A stretch of DNA of 64,000 nucleotides, taken from positions 1-64,000 of the forward strand of contig NZ_BJKP01000006.1 in NCBI RefSeq assembly GCF_008974145.1, read 5' to 3'. Both the position numbers and the translations under genes were made by a program. How positions within the stretch are numbered: position 1 is the stretch's first letter; every line of letters starts with the position of its first letter. The notes under the pieces are model-generated. The model was given only the letters and a program-made list of their open reading frames with translations. It was not told the origin of the DNA and ran no database searches. This DNA comes from Microcystis aeruginosa NIES-4325. Its GTDB lineage: Bacteria; Cyanobacteriota; Cyanobacteriia; Cyanobacteriales; Microcystaceae. Positions 45,411 through 54,938 of this stretch are shown here, piece after piece.

Positions 45411-46453
45411 AGCTGACTGGCACAGTAAACTGCCCCCATTAGTCCCACTTGGGCATTAAGGACGATATGAACGGGAATATTGCTCAATAACTCCCTCATC
45501 CGACCTTTAGCCCGAAAAGCCTTCATAAAGCTACCCTCGGTCATTAGGGGAAGATTTTTGGCCGCAATCCCTCCCGCGATGTATAATCCTCCGTAGGGAA
45601 GCAACTTGAGGGCTAAATTGCCCGCTTCCGCACCGTAGGCCTCGACAAAGATTTTCATGGTTTGATAACAGAGATCATCCGAGTCATCTTGGGCAAAACT
45701 GGCAATTTTAGCCGCTAAATCGACGGTTTTTTGCGGTTTACCCATTTCTTCTAACCAAGTGCGGTAAATTTCCGCCATGGCCGGTGATGACTGACTATAG
45801 TTATTATCGTGGAGAAATCGATAGATAGAAGTGATTCCGGGGCCAGAAACCACTCGCTCAACGGAAATGCGCTCGATATTATAGAGTTCCAAGAGATAAT
45901 TTAATAGTTGATATTCTAAACTTGATCGAGGGGCAAAATCGGCGTGGGAACCCTCACTAGCAAACACCCGGTATTTACCCTTCGAGACAGGAATCAAAAA
46001 ACCCTCTCCTAACCCCGTCCCCGCACCAATAACCGCAATCGGGGCTTCTGGTACTGCCGGGGCCGACTGTAGATTGTGCAGCTCCTCTGGGGCTAATCCT
46101 AACACCCCATAACCGATCGCCGCAAAATCATTAATTAATTTTACTCGCTCAATCTGCAGATCGTGGCTTAGGCGATCGCCAGTGAGAGACCAACTTAAAT
46201 TAGTCAATTCGGAACTATTGTTAACCACAGGACCGGCAATACCGAAACAAGCTTTTGCCACCAGGGGAATAGTGGTTTGTCGGGCCAAAAACTGCTGGAC
46301 GATCGGGACGAGATCGGGGTATTGTTTACTAGGATAAATTTCTTGATCGAGAGTAGTGAGCAGGGGTTGGGGACTATCCGGTGAGTTTTGGCAATCCACT
46401 AAACGCAGGATTGTTTTAGTTCCCCCGATATCTCCCCCTAAAAGAATCGTCAT
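45407..46453 (-). CDS. glk: glucokinase
   Basis: A 348-residue enzyme. Phosphate-binding text is at the start (LLGGDIGGTKTILRLVDC), followed by the FGIAGPV loop, KLINDFAAIGYGVLGL with the catalytic Asp, VIGAGTGLGEGFLIP, and EGSHADFAPRSSLEYQLLNY. It matches the bacterial Glk family (not ROK). It phosphorylates glucose for glycogen and sugar metabolism. A downstream partner gene was once coupled to its stop codon and is now truncated. Confidence 0.93.
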   Translation of the reverse strand: MTILLGGDIGGTKTILRLVDCQNSPDSPQPLLTTLDQEIYPSKQYPDLVPIVQQFLARQTTIPLVAKACFGIAGPVVNNSSELTNLSWSLTGDRLSHDLQIERVKLINDFAAIGYGVLGLAPEELHNLQSAPAVPEAPIAVIGAGTGLGEGFLIPVSKGKYRVFASEGSHADFAPRSSLEYQLLNYLLELYNIERISVERVVSGPGITSIYRFLHDNNYSQSSPAMAEIYRTWLEEMGKPQKTVDLAAKIASFAQDDSDDLCYQTMKIFVEAYGAEAGNLALKLLPYGGLYIAGGIAAKNLPLMTEGSFMKAFRAKGRMRELLSNIPVHIVLNAQVGLMGAVYCASQL

Positions 46454-46742
46454 GCTGGTTTTTCCCTGAGTTTGTCCCCATAATTATAGTTTTTTAACCG
46501 CTTCCCCTAGCCAAATTTAAAGGCCACCAATCCTATACTATAGTGAAAGATGGTAATGCCTAAGCCCTAATTAAGGACTGATTAATCGTCGCTCCGGGGT
46601 TGCAATGGGGATTTGCCAGAGGACAGAAAGGGGACTTAAAGACATTTTAGGTCTAACTATGGCCTCAAGGCGATCGATAGGGCGGCAGAACCTATCACTG
46701 TCCCCATAACTTTTAAGATAAACCAGAGAGGGAGAAATTAGC
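46454..46742. other. intergenic region between glk and ccmP
   Basis: About 290 bases between divergent glk and ccmP. GAGGGAGAAA (46730-46739) could act as the ribosome-binding site for the TTG start of ccmP. A TATACTATAGTG stretch near 46533 could be part of a promoter. No RNA gene recognised. Confidence 0.4.
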
Positions 46743-47384
46743 TTGGGTGTAGAACTTCGCAGTTACGTTTATCTTGACAATTTACAGCTTCAACACGCCG
46801 CTTACATCGGTACAGTCGCCCAAGGATTTTTACCCTTACCCGGGGATTCTTCCCTCTGGATTGAAATTTCCCCCGGTATCGAGATTAATCGCATCACCGA
46901 TATTGCCCTCAAATCCGCCGTGGTTCGTCCGGGGGTTCTATTCGTAGAACGACTCTACGGACTCTTAGAACTCCATTCTAGCAGTCAGGGAGAGGTAAGG
47001 GCGGCCGGTCAGGCAATTTTGCAGTATTTAGGCGTTAGTCAGCGCGATTGTCTGAAACCGCAAATTGTCTCTAGCCAAATTATTCGCAATATTGACGCTT
47101 ACCAAGCCCAATTAATTAACCGCAGTTCTCGGGGTATGATGTTAATGGCAGGACAAACTTTATACGTTTTAGAAGTGCAACCGGCCGCCTACGCTTCCCT
47201 CGCTGCTAATCAGGCCGAAAAAGCTGCTTTAATTAATATCCTACACGTTACTTCCGTGGGCAGTTTTGGTCGCTTATATTTAGGGGGAGAAGAACGAGAT
47301 ATTATCGCTGGTTCTAGGGCGGCAGTTTCAGCTTTAGAAAATATTCAAGGTCGAGCTTTTCCCGGTAGCGACAAAAAGGAATAA
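46743..47384 (+). CDS. ccmP: tandem-domain carboxysome shell protein CcmP
   Basis: A 213-residue protein beginning TTG GGT GTA, read [20 protein letters not shown]. Two BMC-type domains follow in tandem: the first to about 105 ([40 protein letters not shown]), the second to the end ([40 protein letters not shown]). The length and text match the pseudohexameric CcmP shell protein of beta-carboxysomes, which stacks into a gated double layer (family knowledge). The gene is away from the main ccm operon, as is usual. Confidence 0.9.
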   Translation: MGVELRSYVYLDNLQLQHAAYIGTVAQGFLPLPGDSSLWIEISPGIEINRITDIALKSAVVRPGVLFVERLYGLLELHSSSQGEVRAAGQAILQYLGVSQRDCLKPQIVSSQIIRNIDAYQAQLINRSSRGMMLMAGQTLYVLEVQPAAYASLAANQAEKAALINILHVTSVGSFGRLYLGGEERDIIAGSRAAVSALENIQGRAFPGSDKKE

Positions 47385-47544
47385 GCTAATAAAGGCAAAA
47401 GGCACGAGGTGGTTAGATATGTCTAATTAATTGTGTCTAGCTACTTACTAAATCCTGTTTAAAAGGGATAGGATAGTGGGGAGTGGGAAGAAGAGAAAGG
47501 AAGTTTGAGCGTTTGTACTAAATAGCTGAAAAGAGGATTTCGCC

Positions 47545-47799
47545 CTATTGAGGAGATTCAAAAATTAGTTCGCTATTATTCAGTTTTTCAACGACTAAAT
47601 GGCGATACAGTGTCACCTGACGAAGGATTTGGTCGGGATTATTTTTCTTATTAGAAAACATGATTGTTTTAATCGATTCAAATTCTATTCTTGTGATCAC
47701 ACCATCTTTGATCGCTCGTTCAATTGTAACTCGTAAATATTCTAATTCTTGGCTTTCCTCTGGGGTAATTTCTAGACTGTTAGGATATTCTATTTTCAT
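47545..47799 (-). CDS. small conserved hypothetical
   Basis: An 84-residue charged, helical protein: SLEITPEESQELEYLRVTIE, then RAIKDGVITRIEFESIKTIM, and DQILRQVTLYRHLVVEK. It has no signal peptide or membrane segment. I do not recognise the family. It is transcribed in the same direction as the NDH-2 gene 56 bases upstream and may be co-transcribed with it. Confidence 0.6.
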   Translation of the reverse strand: MKIEYPNSLEITPEESQELEYLRVTIERAIKDGVITRIEFESIKTIMFSNKKNNPDQILRQVTLYRHLVVEKLNNSELIFESPQ

Positions 47800-47855
47800 G
47801 ATCGATCGATTGTTCTTACCTGCTAACTGATAACTGGATAATCACGGCTATTTTT

Positions 47856-49235
47856 TCACACTTTCACAATCGGTGGAGGGAGAGTTTCCGTCTGGGTAGA
47901 AACGGCGAGATTATTATTATTTTGGCTGTTATTTTGCGGCAATTGTCCCGAGGCTAAATTTTGCCCCTCTCCCGTAATCAAACGAGCGCCACGACCGCGG
48001 GTAAAATAATTCCAACCCCATTGCACCATCACCACTAATTTATTATCAAATTCGATCAGATAGTAAATATGGGCCCAAACCCAGACTAACCAAGCGATGA
48101 ACCCGGAAAACTTGACAAATCCCAAATCAACCACGGCCGCATTTTGGCCGATCACTGCCAGACTACCTCGATCGATATAATGAAAAGGTTGAATAGTTTG
48201 CCCTTTTAGGCGAGAAATTAATAAATTCGCCAGATATTCGCCCTCCTGCATGGCCACGGGGGCAACTCCGGGTAAGGGTTTATCTCCCTGATGGGCAAAA
48301 TTAGCCAGATCCCCGATCACAAAAATATTGGCATAACCGGCGATACTTAAATCGGGTTCAACGATTACCCGGCCGACGCGATCGAGATTTACTCCGGTTC
48401 TTTCGGCCAAAATTCGCCCCATTCTCGATGCTTTTACCCCCGCTGCCCATAAAATTGTCTCGGCAGCAATGTCTGTGGTTTTTTCTCCCTGACGGACGCT
48501 GACACGACCTTCAACAATATTGGTAACGATGCTGTTAGTTTGCACTGTCACCCCTAATTTTATGAGAGAATCGGCAGCTTTAGCGGATAAATCGGGTGCA
48601 TAGGGGGGTAATACTCGATCCATCCCTTCTAAGAGCAAAATTTTCGCTTCTGTGGGGTTAATCTGGTGAAAATCCGATCTAAGCGCACCGTGGGCAATTT
48701 CAGCGATCGCTCCTGCCAATTCTACCCCCGTCGGTCCGCCACCGACAATAACAAAAGTTAATAAAGCTTGCCGCTTTTCGGCATCGATTTCTTTCTCGGC
48801 CTTCTCGAAAGCGAGATAGATGCGACGACGCATTTCTACTGCGTCTTCAATGGTTTTTAACCCGGGCGCGTAGGGTTGCCATTGATCGTTGCCAAAATAG
48901 TGATGACTGACTCCTGTGGCAATAACTAATTGATCGTAGGCGATCGGTGGGTGATCTTCCAAGATCACCTCTCCCTTGACCGGATCTATATCTATAGCAT
49001 GATCGAGGAGAATATCTGTATTATCATGACCCCGTAGGATTAAGCGCAAAGGTGAGGAGATATCGGCCGGAGACAGGGCCCCAGTAGCGACTTGATAGAG
49101 GAGGGGCTGAAAAAGATGGAAATTTCGCTTATCGATGAGGGTAACGTGAACGGGGGCGTTTTTTAGGGCTTTGGCCGTGTATAAACCCGCAAATCCGCCG
49201 CCGATGATAACAACTCTTGGCTGTTTTTCAGTCAT
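47856..49235 (-). CDS. type II NADH dehydrogenase (NDH-2)
   Basis: A 459-residue flavoenzyme. FAD site: VVIIGGGFAGLYTAKAL (about 7-23); NAD site: FVIVGGGPTGVELAGAIAEI (about 165-184). The family text RNFHLFQPLLYQVATGALSP, IFVIGDLANF and VAPVAMQEGEYLANLL is present. The C-terminus has an amphipathic, membrane-facing stretch (LVWVWAHIYYLIEFDNKLVV, RGRGARLITG). It oxidises NADH and reduces quinone without pumping protons, in the respiratory or thylakoid membrane. Which of the cyanobacterial paralogues (ndbA, B or C) it is cannot be fixed here. A Gln/Asn-rich tail follows the anchor. Confidence 0.9.
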   Translation of the reverse strand: MTEKQPRVVIIGGGFAGLYTAKALKNAPVHVTLIDKRNFHLFQPLLYQVATGALSPADISSPLRLILRGHDNTDILLDHAIDIDPVKGEVILEDHPPIAYDQLVIATGVSHHYFGNDQWQPYAPGLKTIEDAVEMRRRIYLAFEKAEKEIDAEKRQALLTFVIVGGGPTGVELAGAIAEIAHGALRSDFHQINPTEAKILLLEGMDRVLPPYAPDLSAKAADSLIKLGVTVQTNSIVTNIVEGRVSVRQGEKTTDIAAETILWAAGVKASRMGRILAERTGVNLDRVGRVIVEPDLSIAGYANIFVIGDLANFAHQGDKPLPGVAPVAMQEGEYLANLLISRLKGQTIQPFHYIDRGSLAVIGQNAAVVDLGFVKFSGFIAWLVWVWAHIYYLIEFDNKLVVMVQWGWNYFTRGRGARLITGEGQNLASGQLPQNNSQNNNNLAVSTQTETLPPPIVKV

Positions 49236-49851
49236 TGCTTAACAATAATTCATAAATTTTTCCCTAGTGTAGTCCGGATTGTCACAATTTAGCGGTGACA
49301 AGCGTTACCGAAAACAGTAGTCTTTACCCTAGAAAAAAATATAGATACTCGCTTCTTTAACCAACCAAGTGGGCAAAACTAAGGAAGTACAGGGACTCTC
49401 CCCAGAATTTGTCCTATATATCCTCGAAAAACTTGAAAAGACCGCTACGCCGTTTTACCTAAGTTTATGACCTGGGTTAACCAGGTGGGAACTTATATTA
49501 CGCGTTTCTGTTTCCGAGTACAAGCTCGGTTTACTACCACACGAATTGGTTATTTGCTCCCTTATCACAATCAAGCATAGATCAAAAAACTTGAAAGGCA
49601 GTCACCAACGTAGAAGCCCGATTTGTTTTCATCATAGCATTTTTTTTTCTCAGAGGCAAGAGGAGAGATGGGGAAGTGGGAAGTGGGGAAGCCGTCTCAT
49701 CACCCTATCATCCTATCACCCTATCACCCTGCCTCCTGACTCCTAACTCCTAACACCCAACACCTGATCTTGTTGGCTCTGTGAAAGTCTGGGACTACAA
49801 TAGAGGAAAGTGACAATTTTTGCCAGAGTGATTACCGAGGACTAATAAAGA
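49236..49851. other. intergenic region with a possible decayed gene
   Basis: Between NDH-2 and the peptidase gene. A GTG-started frame (49369-49470) reads MGKTKEVQGLSPEFVLYILE, then KLEKTATPFYL. It stops at TGA, and the frame then continues through PGLTRWELILRVSVSEYKLG. This could be a broken small gene, but I do not recognise it. From 49660 to 49760 the sequence is low-complexity CACCCTATC- and CTGACTCCTAACTC-like repeats. Confidence 0.35.
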
Positions 49852-51141
49852 ATGACGGCTATCCTAAGGAAACCTGCCACACTCAACACTCCGATTCTGC
49901 ACCGTCTTGCCAATGGTTTAACGATTATTGCCGAAAGTCAACCGGTAGAAGCGGTTAATCTCAATGTTTGGCTCCAGGTCGGCTCGGCCTTAGAATCGGA
50001 TCATATCAATGGCATGGCTCATTTTCTCGAACACATGGTTTTTAAGGGAACCCGTAACTTAGACAGTGGCGAATTTGAACGGGCGATCGAATCGAGGGGA
50101 GCGGTGACTAATGCCGCTACTAGCCAAGAATACACCCATTATTACATTACCACTGCCCCGCAGGACTTCGCCCATCTAGCCCCGCTGCAGCTAGAAGTGG
50201 TTTTAGAAGCTTTAATTCCCGATGAAGCTTTTGAACGGGAAAGACAGGTTATTTTAGAAGAAATTCGTCGTTCTCAGGATAATCCCCGTCGTCGCACTTT
50301 TTATCGCACCATGGAGACTTGTTTTCAAGTTTTGCCCTATCGTCGTCCGGTGTTGGGTCCGATGGCAGTGATTGAAAATCTCACTCCTCAACAAATGCGC
50401 GATTTTCATCGGACTTGGTATCGTCCCGAATGGATGACGGTGGCGGTGGTGGGTAATTTGCCTGTAGATGATTTAATGGCTATTGTGAGCGATTCTCTAG
50501 ATAATTTAGGCAGTAAAGGCAATTCTGGACTTATTTCCCATCCTATCGCCAATCTAGAGCCCGAAGCTCCCTTTAACGAGATTATCCGGCAAGAATACGA
50601 GGATGAAAATTTGCAGCAGGCCCGCTTAATCCTATTTTGGAAAGTGCCGGGGTTAAGAGACTTAGAAAAAACCTATCCTCTCGATGTTTTAGCGGCTATT
50701 CTGGGTCAGGGCAAGGTATCGCGATTATTTCAATCTCTGCGCCAAGAAAAGGGCTTAGTTTCCCAAATAACTGCCAGTAATATGTCCCAAGCAGTGCAAG
50801 GGGTGTTTTCCATTTCAGCCCAATTAGCCTCGGAAAATATCGAGCAAGTGGAGAGAGAAGTCTTAGCACAGATTGGACAAATTCAACAGGAAGCTGTGAC
50901 AGTTTCTGAACTGGAACGAGTCAAGACCCAAGTGGCCAATCGGTTTATTTTTAGCAATGAAAGACCGAGCGATCGGGCCAACCTTTACGGTTATTATCAT
51001 ACTCAGATCGGTGATTTACAACCGGCTTTTTGTTATCCCCAACACATTGAAGCCCTCACTTTAGAGGATATTCAAAATGCCTGTCAAGAGTATTTAAATC
51101 CCCACGCTTACGGTGTGGTTGTGGTAAGACCAATTCAGTAA
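49852..51141 (+). CDS. M16-family zinc peptidase
   Basis: A 429-residue single-unit M16 protease. The inverted zinc motif HFLEH (His57, Glu60, His61 in MAHFLEHMVFKGTRNLDSGE) and the downstream Glu137 in LEEIRRSQDNPRRR are intact, so it should be an active subunit. The remaining chain has two related alpha/beta halves, the second with WKVPGLRDLEKTYPLDVLAA. Such proteins process peptides in the periplasm or cytoplasm. Cyanobacteria often have a second, inactive partner gene next to it; none is seen here. It has no clear signal peptide. Confidence 0.88.
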   Translation: MTAILRKPATLNTPILHRLANGLTIIAESQPVEAVNLNVWLQVGSALESDHINGMAHFLEHMVFKGTRNLDSGEFERAIESRGAVTNAATSQEYTHYYITTAPQDFAHLAPLQLEVVLEALIPDEAFERERQVILEEIRRSQDNPRRRTFYRTMETCFQVLPYRRPVLGPMAVIENLTPQQMRDFHRTWYRPEWMTVAVVGNLPVDDLMAIVSDSLDNLGSKGNSGLISHPIANLEPEAPFNEIIRQEYEDENLQQARLILFWKVPGLRDLEKTYPLDVLAAILGQGKVSRLFQSLRQEKGLVSQITASNMSQAVQGVFSISAQLASENIEQVEREVLAQIGQIQQEAVTVSELERVKTQVANRFIFSNERPSDRANLYGYYHTQIGDLQPAFCYPQHIEALTLEDIQNACQEYLNPHAYGVVVVRPIQ

Positions 51142-51223
51142 ACAGTAAACAGTAATCAGTGAACAGTAATTAGTGAACAGTAATCAGTGAACAGTAATCA
51201 GTAATCAGGGATAAAGATGAAGA
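51142..51223 (+). repeat. AGTAATCAGTGAAC tandem block
   Basis: Five or so imperfect copies of a 14-base unit (AGTAATCAGTGAAC) directly after the M16 stop codon. It differs from the heptamer family in unit length but shares ATCAGT. Confidence 0.8.
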
Positions 51224-51340
51224 TATAGCGTTTTTCAGTCTGCTGAGGTACAAAAGTTATGGGTTTTAGGCAAAAGGCAAGAGGCAAAAGTCAAAAGGGA
51301 AGAAAAATATGTGTACCTCACTAGCTTAGGAAACGCTATA
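51224..51340. mobile_element. TATAGCG-ended MITE, copy C
   Basis: A 117-base element. The left end TATAGCGTTTTTCAG and the reverse-complemented right end TATAGCGTTTCCTAAG match, and both extend to GAGGTACA. The ends are better preserved than in copies A and B. Confidence 0.85.
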
Positions 51341-51409
51341 AATAAATAACTAAATAACTAATTAACTTACATCTGATAACTAAATAACTAATTAACTTAA
51401 AACTTACAT

Positions 51410-51456
51410 CTGATAACTGATAACTGATAACTGATAACTGATAACTGATAACTGAT
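51410..51456 (+). repeat. (TGATAAC)n heptamer array before the fructosamine kinase
   Basis: About six tandem copies, preceded by two related blocks at 51345-51395, ending five bases before ATG 51462. Confidence 0.95.
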
Positions 51457-51461
51457 AAACC

Positions 51462-52322
51462 ATGTGGACTCAAATTGCCCGACATATTGCCCAAACCACG
51501 GAAAAACCCTTTGAAATCGAGAAAAGTCGTCCCGTTAGTGGTGGCTGTATCAATCAGGGTTATGCCGTCAGTGGCAATGGTTTAATTTATTTCGTTAAGA
51601 TTAACCAAGCGAACCAAGAGGCCATGTTTGCGGCCGAAGCTTTAGGATTAAAGCAAATTCACGCTACCAAGACTATCAGGGTTCCAGAGCCAATTTGTTG
51701 GGGAATTGCTGAGAAATCTAGTTATTTAGTGCTAGAGTGGTTAGAATTCGGCGGTGGTAATAGTCAAAGCTGGGAAAAAATGGGGCGAAATTTAGCTCAT
51801 TTACATCAAGTTTCCCTATCCGATCGCTTTGGTTGGCAGTGTAATAATACCATTGGTTCTACTCCCCAGATTAATACTATTAGTAACAATTGGGCGGATT
51901 TTTTCGCTCATCAGCGCATTGGCTATCAATTAAGACTGGCGAAGGAGCGCGGCGGCAATTTTCCCGACGAGGATCAAGTTATTCCCGCTATTAGCGAGAT
52001 TTTGAGTCAGCATCAACCCCATCCCTCCCTCGTCCACGGTGATTTGTGGTCGGGAAATGCGGCCATTACCGTCGATGGGGAACCAGTAATTTTAGACCCA
52101 GCCAGCTATTGGGGAGACCGGGAGGTAGATTTAGCCATGACGGAACTTTTTGGCGGTTTTCCGGCGGCTTTTTATCGGGGTTATAACGATGTTTTCCCCC
52201 TCGATGCCGGTTATCAACAGCGCAAAACTCTTTACAATCTCTACCATATTCTCAATCACTTTAATTTATTTGGTGGTGGTTACGCTTCCCAGGCCAATCG
52301 GATGTTACAGGAAATTCTTTAA
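51462..52322 (+). CDS. fructosamine-3-kinase-family protein
   Basis: A 286-residue kinase-fold protein. The ATP-grip region has SRPVSGGCINQGYAVSGNG and FVKINQANQEAMFAAEALGL. The catalytic loop is SLVHGDLWSGNAA with the base Asp, and the metal Asp is in VILDPASYWGDREVDLAM. This is the bacterial fructosamine kinase family, which phosphorylates ketoamine-glycated proteins or small molecules so that the adduct falls off (deglycation). The substrate is inferred from family. It precedes a Uma2 gene. Confidence 0.92.
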   Translation: MWTQIARHIAQTTEKPFEIEKSRPVSGGCINQGYAVSGNGLIYFVKINQANQEAMFAAEALGLKQIHATKTIRVPEPICWGIAEKSSYLVLEWLEFGGGNSQSWEKMGRNLAHLHQVSLSDRFGWQCNNTIGSTPQINTISNNWADFFAHQRIGYQLRLAKERGGNFPDEDQVIPAISEILSQHQPHPSLVHGDLWSGNAAITVDGEPVILDPASYWGDREVDLAMTELFGGFPAAFYRGYNDVFPLDAGYQQRKTLYNLYHILNHFNLFGGGYASQANRMLQEIL

Positions 52323-52357
52323 GGGTTTTACTTGTGAATATTTACCGAGGATAAATT

Positions 52358-52948
52358 ATGTCTATTCGAGAAACTACTGTGATTAAAACTCCAGAGACAA
52401 AAGTATGGACTGATGCAGAGTTTATGGCGTTACCTGACGATGGTAATCGTTACGAATTGGTCAAGGGAGAGTTAATTAATATGGATAATTCTGGGGCTTT
52501 ACACGGTTATATTGCCATTATTTTAAGTGCTGCTTTATTCGCTTTAGTAACATCTCGAAAACTAGGGGTATTATTGGACTCCAGCACTGCTTTTACTATG
52601 AAAAATGGTAATAAACGCTCTCCTGATATAGCTTTTTTTGCCAAGGAACGTCTGCAAGGATTGGAAGAATTGCCGACGGGTTTTCTAGAAGGTGGACCCG
52701 ATTTAGTGGTAGAAATTCTCTCTCCAGGGAATACAGTGGCAGAAATCGAGGACAAAATTGCCGAATATTTTGCCAATGGGACTCGTTTGCTCTGGGTTAT
52801 CAGTCCAGGTCAACACTATGTTTTAGTTTATCGTTCTGGGTACGAACCGCAGGAATTATTAACATCAGGAGATTTTCTGGAGGGGGAAGATGTGGTTACG
52901 GGGTTCACTTTTCCCGTAGCTGATTTGTTTCAAAAACTATCTTTTTGA
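52358..52948 (+). CDS. Uma2-family (DUF820) PD-(D/E)XK protein
   Basis: A 196-residue protein of the Uma2 family, expanded in cyanobacteria. The nuclease-like core has KRSPDIAFFAKERL and GGPDLVVEILSPGNTVAEIE followed by KIAEYFANGTRLLWVI, giving the Asp and Glu of a PD-(D/E)XK site. Biological function is unknown for the family; many copies lie near mobile elements. Its stop lies 19 bases inside the convergent murG gene. Confidence 0.9.
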   Translation: MSIRETTVIKTPETKVWTDAEFMALPDDGNRYELVKGELINMDNSGALHGYIAIILSAALFALVTSRKLGVLLDSSTAFTMKNGNKRSPDIAFFAKERLQGLEELPTGFLEGGPDLVVEILSPGNTVAEIEDKIAEYFANGTRLLWVISPGQHYVLVYRSGYEPQELLTSGDFLEGEDVVTGFTFPVADLFQKLSF

Positions 52949-54003
52949 CTCTTTCTTCTCAACAAATCGGCTAATAAATCGGCACTGTCACTAATAGCTA
53001 GATGAGAAGCTTGTTGAGCCATGGCGGCCAATTTTTCGGGATTAGACCATAAATCGAGGACTAATTCGCTTAAAAACTGAGCAGTTAACTCATTTTGACG
53101 ATAAAGATAAGCCGCTTGAGCTTCAGCGAAAACTTTGGCATTGTAGAACTGATGGTCTTCGGCAGCAAAAGGATAGGGAATTAAAATCGAAGGCGTACAA
53201 GTGATCGCTAATTCTGTTAAAGTGCCGGCACCGGAGCGACTGATAGCCAGATTAGCTCTTTGCCATAATCCCGCCATATTGTCGTAAAAAGGCTGGGAAA
53301 AATAGTTAGAATGGCGCAAACTATCCGCTTCGGGGTCGTTTTCTCCCGTGAGATGCACGATATAAATGCCTTTTTCTAACCATTGGGGAGCGCTTTGTCG
53401 GACAAGTTGATTAAGAGCCACGGCCCCTTGAGAACCACCGGCAACGACAATTAAAAAAGCAGTCTCTGGAATCGGTAAATCTAGGGACTGGGGAATGAGA
53501 AACTGCTCCCGTACTGGTGTACTAATCCAAGTGCTGCGAGTGCCGGGTAAATAGCTGGCGGTTCCCTGAAAACCGAGGGCAACCGTATCACACCAGCGAC
53601 CGAGAACTTTCGTGACTTTGCCCGGTATGTAGTTAGATTCGTGTAGGATGACGGGAATATTGGCTAAACGAGCCGCTAAAATGGTCGGGCCCGCGATATA
53701 ACCCCCAGTGGTAAAAACTGCCGCTATCTGACGTTTTTTGATTAAACTACGCACTTGCCAAATGGCCCACAGTTGACGCAGCAGAATCTTGAGAGTTTTT
53801 AACCCCAAACGGGTTTGAAACCCCTCAATCGGGATGCTGTGCAGGGGATAGGTTTTTGGAACTAAGGACTGTTCCAGACGGTCTGGAACTCCTAACCATT
53901 CAATCTCGTAATCCGGCAAGCGCTCGGCCACGGCCAAGGCGGGAAATAAATGACCACCAGTACCACTAGCGGCAATCAATAGACGGGTTGGAGTGCGTGC
54001 CAT
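52930..54003 (-). CDS. murG: peptidoglycan GlcNAc transferase MurG
   Basis: A 357-residue family 28 glycosyltransferase. The N-terminal loop IAASGTGGHLFPALAVAERL and the C-terminal donor-binding block ISRSGAGTLTELAITCTPSI, with IPYPFAAEDHQFYNAKVFAE, identify MurG. It transfers GlcNAc to lipid I on the cytoplasmic face, making lipid II. It is divergent from the NTF2-like gene and convergent with the Uma2 gene. Confidence 0.96.
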   Translation of the reverse strand: MARTPTRLLIAASGTGGHLFPALAVAERLPDYEIEWLGVPDRLEQSLVPKTYPLHSIPIEGFQTRLGLKTLKILLRQLWAIWQVRSLIKKRQIAAVFTTGGYIAGPTILAARLANIPVILHESNYIPGKVTKVLGRWCDTVALGFQGTASYLPGTRSTWISTPVREQFLIPQSLDLPIPETAFLIVVAGGSQGAVALNQLVRQSAPQWLEKGIYIVHLTGENDPEADSLRHSNYFSQPFYDNMAGLWQRANLAISRSGAGTLTELAITCTPSILIPYPFAAEDHQFYNAKVFAEAQAAYLYRQNELTAQFLSELVLDLWSNPEKLAAMAQQASHLAISDSADLLADLLRRKSQKDSF

Positions 54004-54084
54004 AATTCGAGAGAGGGTAAATTCAGCCCTAGAATGAAATAATCTACCATAGTTATTGATCGATCCTTACACAAACTATCACTA

Positions 54085-54891
54085 ATGCGTAACTTGAACA
54101 CAATCCCCAATAAATTTTTTCGTCAATCTCTCAATTTTCCCCTATCGTTGCTGTTAGGTTTGGGGTTAACTTTTACCCTTGCCACCGGTCTGCGGGCCGA
54201 AAAGCCGGAAACTGCCCCGGCTAATTTAAAAACCCTTATCTCTAAAATCGAAACGGCGGCTAACCAGCGAGATATCAAGCAATTAATGGAGTTTTATAGC
54301 CCGAAATTTACTAACTCCGATGGCTTGACCTACGAAAAAACTAAAAAAGCTTTAACTCATTTTTGGGAACGTTATAACAATCTACAATACACCACGACTC
54401 TCGAATCTTGGAGTCGTTCTGGGGACAAGTTGACGGCCAATACAATTACTAAAATTACTGGGACGGGAAAGGTGCAGGGAAGAGTGGTGGGAATGAATGC
54501 TACGATTCGTTCTCGTCAACAATTTCAAGGTAATAAATTGGTGTATCAGGAGATTTTAAGCGAGAGAGTCGAGTTAAGCACTGGCAAAAATCCCCCCAGT
54601 GTTCAAGTGAGAATTCCCGAAAGAGTGAAAGTGGGTCAAGAATTTGATTTTGATGTGATTGTCCGCGAACCTTTAGGGGATGATTTATTGGCTGGAGCGG
54701 CGATCGATGAGAAAGTAGATATTGAGCGCTATATTAATACAAAGCCTCTAGAATTGGAATTATTACAGTCCGGTGGTTTATTTAAGCGGGTAACGGCCCC
54801 AGCAACACCAGAAAATCGTTGGTTATCGGCGATTTTAATTCAAGGAGATGGGATTGTTGTCGTTACTCAACGGGTTAAGGTAGAAAAATAG
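54085..54891 (+). CDS. NTF2-like domain protein with signal peptide
   Basis: A 268-residue protein. The signal peptide (about 1-38) includes LNFPLSLLLGLGLTFTLATG. The first domain (about 45-150, KIETAANQRDIKQLMEFYSP) has the layout of an NTF2/SnoaL-like fold. The C-terminal part (about 160-268, VQVRIPERVKVGQEFDFDVI) is beta-rich, like an immunoglobulin-type domain. The function is not recognised. It probably acts in the periplasm. Confidence 0.7.
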   Translation: MRNLNTIPNKFFRQSLNFPLSLLLGLGLTFTLATGLRAEKPETAPANLKTLISKIETAANQRDIKQLMEFYSPKFTNSDGLTYEKTKKALTHFWERYNNLQYTTTLESWSRSGDKLTANTITKITGTGKVQGRVVGMNATIRSRQQFQGNKLVYQEILSERVELSTGKNPPSVQVRIPERVKVGQEFDFDVIVREPLGDDLLAGAAIDEKVDIERYINTKPLELELLQSGGLFKRVTAPATPENRWLSAILIQGDGIVVVTQRVKVEK

Positions 54892-54938
54892 TGGTTATCT
54901 GGCGGCTTTTTTGGCATTCCCCCTCTAGAGTTACCATC

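Noticed and set aside
49369-49470. A short GTG-started frame reading LSPEFVLYILEKLEKTATP
   Set aside because: It is protein-like but only 33 residues, with an unclear continuation after a stop. Not enough evidence for a gene.
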